Source: Palsa-883 sp963826975 (GTDB taxonomy: Bacteria > Pseudomonadota > Alphaproteobacteria > Acetobacterales > Acetobacteraceae). Taken from it: a stretch of 64,000 bases of DNA. The notes beneath the pieces are model-generated. The model did no database searches. It was not told where the DNA came from and saw nothing but the letters and a program-made list of their open reading frames with translations. Below, in pieces: positions 60,701 to 64,000 of this stretch (its first letter is position 1; each line of letters begins with the position of its first letter). The stretch spans positions 1 through 64,000 of the forward strand of contig CAWGZJ010000011.1 of the NCBI GenBank assembly GCA_963826975.1, given 5' to 3'. The position numbers and the translations under genes were made by a program.

Positions 60701-61603
60701 ATGTGGCCCATTCGCTCGGTGCTGTTCGTCCCCGCCCATCGGCGCGACTGGGTGGCCAAGGCGCTGCGCGTGGCGCCGCACGCGGTGATCCTGGATATCG
60801 AGGATTCTGTCCCGCACGAGCTGAAGGGGCAGGCGATGGGATATTTGAAGTCGGAGATTGCCGAGTTGCGTGCGGCTGGCACCGCGGCGTTCGTGCGGCT
60901 CAATCCGCTGTCGGACGCGACCGGGGCGGAGTTGGACGCGGCGGTGACCGAGGGGTTGACGGCGGTGACGTTGCCCAAGGCGGCGAGCGCGGGGGAGATC
61001 CTCGCGCTGCACGATCTGCTGAGCTACCACGAGGGCAAGGCCGGGCTGCCGCACGGGACGGTAAGTATTTTCCCCCTGCCGGAGACTGCCGAGGGGTTGC
61101 AGGACGCGCATCTGCTGGCCAAGGCGAGTCGGCGGGTGAAGGGTATTTTCGGCGCGTTCAGCGGGCCGGTGTCGGGGGATATCGCGCGGGCGTTCGGGTT
61201 TCGCGCGACCGATGAGGGGTTGGAGCAGATTTACATGAATTCGAAGCTGGTGCTGGATAGTCGTTCCGCTGGCGCGGTGTATCCGATCGCCGGGATTATT
61301 GGTACGGCGTTGGATGACCTGGTGACGGTGGAGCGGATGATCCGGCGGGCGCGTGATGTCGGGTATACCGGCGTGGCGGTGCTGCACCCGACACATGTGG
61401 CGGTGGCGCACGCGGTGTATCGGCCGACTGAAGCGGACGTGGCGTATTACCAGGGCATGCTTGATGCATTTGCCGAGGCGGAGAAGGTGGGGATAGCGGC
61501 GGTGCGCTATCATGGTGCGATGGTGGATTACGCGATGCTGCCACTGGCACGTGAGGTGGTGGCTGATGCGGCTCGGTATGACGCGCGGTCGTCGGTGACG
61601 TAA
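60701..61603 (+). CDS. HpcH/HpaI aldolase/citrate lyase (CitE-like) family
   Basis: 300 residues. RSVLFVPAHRRDWVAKALRV, HAVILDIEDSVPHELKG (Mg ligand Asp), AFVRLNPLSDATGAELDA (Arg) and YPIAGIIGTALDDLVTVERM, LHPTHVAVAH. A malyl-CoA or citramalyl-CoA lyase-like enzyme. Divergently adjacent to a MaoC hydratase, suggesting a shared acyl-CoA pathway, which is inference. Confidence 0.88.
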   Translation: MWPIRSVLFVPAHRRDWVAKALRVAPHAVILDIEDSVPHELKGQAMGYLKSEIAELRAAGTAAFVRLNPLSDATGAELDAAVTEGLTAVTLPKAASAGEILALHDLLSYHEGKAGLPHGTVSIFPLPETAEGLQDAHLLAKASRRVKGIFGAFSGPVSGDIARAFGFRATDEGLEQIYMNSKLVLDSRSAGAVYPIAGIIGTALDDLVTVERMIRRARDVGYTGVAVLHPTHVAVAHAVYRPTEADVAYYQGMLDAFAEAEKVGIAAVRYHGAMVDYAMLPLAREVVADAARYDARSSVT

Positions 61604-61653
61604 CGAACTTGTGCGCGACAAATGTGGGGCGGCGACGGAGGGTGATACTGGGG

Positions 61654-62313
61654 TTACAGCGGAAAGCTGAACAGCCGATCATTGCCTAGCAGGAACGCTC
61701 TGCCGCCATGTGGGAACAGCCGCACGATCGCCGGGTCGCGCACGTCCAGGCCGCCGGTGTAGGCGCCGAATGCCGGCAGCAGCACGCGCCGCGCATCGGT
61801 CACGAAACATGCGCGCGTGACGTGGCCGGCGCGGGCCGGGATGGTGGCCTTTGGATGGTAGTGGCCGCTGATCTCGCCATTGGCGCGCATTATCGCTTGA
61901 TGGCGAAACGTCAGAGGCCCGGTCGCGAAGCTTTCCAGCCATTCCCCGCCGACACCCTGCGGCGGCGACGGGTCATGGTTGCCCTGCACCCAGACGAATT
62001 GCACCGACGCGGTGATTGAGGTGAGGCGCGCGATCTCGTGGCGCGGCAGCCGGCCGGAGCCGTCCGTGTCGTGAAACGAATCTCCCAGCGCCACGACCGT
62101 GCGCGGCTTCCAACGGCGCAGCAGAAGTGCCAGCCGGTCCAGTGTGACCTTGGTGTCCCATGGGGGGAGTAATGAGCCGCGTCGTGCGTAGGACGAGCCT
62201 TTCTCGAGATGCAGATCGGCAACGATCAGCATTTCGGTTGCCGGCCAGATCAGCGCGCCGGCGGGGTCGAGCATTAGGCGCTCGCCGGCTAGGTGGATGG
62301 GGGCGGCGGTCAT
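61654..62313 (-). CDS. pdeM: Ligase-associated DNA-damage-response phosphoesterase
   Basis: 219 residues. Start at 62313 (MTAAPIHLAGERLMLDPAGA). LIVADLHLEKGSSYARRG, VVALGDSFHD, VQGNHDPSP, NGEISGHYHPKATI give the calcineurin-like metal site. The PdeM family is found next to Lhr-like helicase and an ATP-dependent ligase. It lies right after the Lhr-like gene on the minus strand. Confidence 0.92.
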   Translation of the reverse strand: MTAAPIHLAGERLMLDPAGALIWPATEMLIVADLHLEKGSSYARRGSLLPPWDTKVTLDRLALLLRRWKPRTVVALGDSFHDTDGSGRLPRHEIARLTSITASVQFVWVQGNHDPSPPQGVGGEWLESFATGPLTFRHQAIMRANGEISGHYHPKATIPARAGHVTRACFVTDARRVLLPAFGAYTGGLDVRDPAIVRLFPHGGRAFLLGNDRLFSFPL

Positions 62314-62392
62314 GGTCGTTGCGATGGCGGGGGTTGGACATGACGGGGAGTGGCCGGCCGTGGGCTCGGCCGAGGACGGTTCCGTGCCGCGG

Positions 62393-64000
62393 TCATGCGT
62401 CGAACAAACTTGGCTGCTTCGCACGGCGCCTTGGGCGCGGCGGCTCTGCCTCGCCCGTCGCCTCCGCAATGATCGCCTCGGCTTCCGCCAGCATCGCCTC
62501 CTCGTTGTCGCGGGTGCGCACGCTCTCGCGGCCGATCTCCAGCAGCACCGGCACCGCCAGCGGCGAGACGCGCGACAGCACCATGTGCACGATCCGCCCC
62601 TTCACCCGCCGCAGCATCGCCGCGATGCGCTCGAGATCCGTCAGGCCGCCCGCCGCGTCGGCGCGTGTCGCGCGCAGCAGGATGTGGTCGGGCTGGTGGC
62701 GGCGCAGCACGTCGTAGATCAGGTCGGAGTTCACCGTCACCTGGCGGCGCGATTTTTCCTGGCCGGGATGGTGCCGCTCGATCAGCCCGGCTATCACCGC
62801 GACGTTGCGAAAGCTGCGTTTCATCAGGGAGCTTTCCGCCATCCAGGCTTCCAGGTCGTCGCCCAGCATGTCTTCATCGAAGAGTTTTGCGACGTCGCGC
62901 GGTGGTTCCGCCGACCAGATGCCCAGCACGTAGTCCGTCGCGACGAACCCCAGCGGCGCGTAGCCGGCGCGTTGCATTCGCCGGGTCAGCAGGATGCCCA
63001 GCGTCTGGTGTGCGTTGCGGCCCTCGAAGCAGTACGCCACCAGGTACCATTTGTCGGCGCGGGGAAACGTTTCCACCAGCAGATTATTCCGCCCTGGCAT
63101 GCGCGAGAACACCCGTTGCAGGCGTAACCATTCCTGTACCGGTTCGGGGAACAATCCCCAGCGCTCCGGGTCCTGCAACAGCGCCCGCACGCGGTCCGCC
63201 AGGTTCGTGGTCAACGGCAAGCGGCCGCCTTCGTAGGTCGGCACCATCGGGTCGCCGGTGCCGCCCTCGGCGCATTCGACCGCCATTTCGTGCAGCCGCA
63301 GGAACTTCAGCAGCTTGCCGGCGAACATGAAGGTGTCGCCCGGGCGCAGCAGGTTGACGAAATATTCTTCTATCTCGCCCAGCACCGGGCCGAAGCGCCG
63401 CTTGCCGACCAGGCGCACCTTCAGCATCGGCGCCTCGACGATGGTGCCGATGTTCATCCGATGCTGTGCGGCGATGCGGGCGGAGCGCACATGCACGCGG
63501 CCCTCGGCATCACGGAACAGTTTGTGCCAGCGCTCGTAGGCGGCCAGCGCGTAGCCGCCCGTCTCTACGAATGTCAGCACATCGTCGAACACTTGCCGCG
63601 GCAGCGCGGCGTAAGGCGCGGCGTGGGTTACCTCGGCATAGGCGTCGTCCGGCAGGAACGGCGCGCCACAGGCCATGCCCAGCAGGTGCTGCGCCAGCAC
63701 GTCCAGGCCGCCGGGGCGCGGCCGGTCGCCGTCGAGTTCGCCAGCCGCTACGCCGAGCACGGCTGCCTCGCATTCCAATACTTCGAACCGGTTGGCGGGC
63801 ACCAGGATGGCGCGGCTTGCCTCGTCCATCCGATGGTTGGCGCGGCCGACCCGTTGCAGCAGGCGGCTGACGCCTTTCGGGGCGCCGACCTGAATGACCT
63901 GGTCGACACCGCCCCAGTCGATGCCTAAATCTAACGATGAGGTCGCTACCACGGCGCGGAGTTTGCCGCCTGCCATTGCTGCTTCGACGCGGCGGCGCTG
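62393..64000 (-). CDS. lhr: Ligase-associated Lhr-like DEXH helicase (3' part)
   Basis: 535 residues visible; the gene begins beyond the right edge. At the left end of the visible protein are helicase motifs V and VI (VVATSSLDLGIDWGGVDQVI, RLLQRVGRANHR), then the winged-helix and Lhr-core regions (RWGLFPEPVQEWLRLQRVFS; KWYLVAYCFEGRNAHQTLGI; IGRESVRTRDNEEAML), ending QPSLFDA. It overlaps no gene, 79 bp from pdeM. With pdeM, part of a DNA-repair cassette. Confidence 0.93.
   Translation of the reverse strand, partial: QRRRVEAAMAGGKLRAVVATSSLDLGIDWGGVDQVIQVGAPKGVSRLLQRVGRANHRMDEASRAILVPANRFEVLECEAAVLGVAAGELDGDRPRPGGLDVLAQHLLGMACGAPFLPDDAYAEVTHAAPYAALPRQVFDDVLTFVETGGYALAAYERWHKLFRDAEGRVHVRSARIAAQHRMNIGTIVEAPMLKVRLVGKRRFGPVLGEIEEYFVNLLRPGDTFMFAGKLLKFLRLHEMAVECAEGGTGDPMVPTYEGGRLPLTTNLADRVRALLQDPERWGLFPEPVQEWLRLQRVFSRMPGRNNLLVETFPRADKWYLVAYCFEGRNAHQTLGILLTRRMQRAGYAPLGFVATDYVLGIWSAEPPRDVAKLFDEDMLGDDLEAWMAESSLMKRSFRNVAVIAGLIERHHPGQEKSRRQVTVNSDLIYDVLRRHQPDHILLRATRADAAGGLTDLERIAAMLRRVKGRIVHMVLSRVSPLAVPVLLEIGRESVRTRDNEEAMLAEAEAIIAEATGEAEPPRPRRRAKQPSLFDA

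Overview
The window is GC-rich, densely coding bacterial DNA. The gene families (Ssu sulfonate operon, cyanase, NadQ-like NUDIX regulator, PEP-CTERM proteins, ligase-associated Lhr/PdeM pair, a G1 acid-type peptidase, many acyl-CoA enzymes) suggest an alphaproteobacterium, probably Rhodospirillales/Acetobacteraceae. This is inferred from gene content only; there is no rRNA or tRNA gene to anchor it.

Layout. 0-2.6 kb: 5' end of an unknown leftward gene, then argD (frameshifted) overlapping argF. 2.9-9.5 kb: PHB-depolymerase-like esterase, class III cyclase/TPR protein, a frameshifted PAP2/haloperoxidase-type phosphatase translationally coupled to a glutamic peptidase of family G1, and two tiny secreted or membrane peptides. 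9.9-17.6 kb: an XRE regulator and a six-gene membrane complex of hydrogenase-4 type (hyfB-C-E-F-G-I order) whose large subunit has lost most NiFe-binding cysteines; two copies of a perfect 58-bp-arm palindrome lie inside this operon. 17.7-28.2 kb: HMG-CoA-lyase-like and CaiB CoA-transferase pair, orphan DctP protein and thioesterase, tandem DHA2-type MFS exporters, a frameshifted SHS-family MFS transporter, a DUF2891 protein and a crotonase. 28.4-36.3 kb: fatty-acid-hydroxylase-type membrane protein, Na+/H+ antiporter, a very large secreted protein, two PEP-CTERM-type proteins and cyanase. 36.4-42.5 kb: NadQ-like regulator, ssuADCB, a small ORF, and an Rrf2 regulator with a candidate operator. 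42.8-48.0 kb: Sua5, PepA, HolC, a membrane methyltransferase-like protein and a frameshifted epoxide hydrolase. 48.5-53 kb: collagen/OmpA lipoprotein, two papain-fold-like proteins, a piece of a second epoxide hydrolase, and a toxin-antitoxin pair with a nonsense mutation in the toxin. 53-64 kb: pdxA, guaB, a frameshifted haloacid dehalogenase, rsmB, acetyltransferase, DoxX, VOC, MaoC and CitE-like proteins, pdeM and the 3' part of lhr.

Two themes run through the window. First, gene ends are filled with hairpin elements: at least four sequence families of long inverted repeats, several near-identical between distant loci. Second, five otherwise well-conserved genes (argD, PAP2, SHS transporter, epoxide hydrolase, haloacid dehalogenase) are broken by single-base indels, mostly apparent duplication of one base, which looks more like residual sequencing error than coordinated gene decay. 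The most interesting biology is the hydrogenase-like complex without a normal NiFe site, the mobile palindromes inside its operon, the phosphatase/G1 peptidase pair, and the collagen-OmpA envelope locus.
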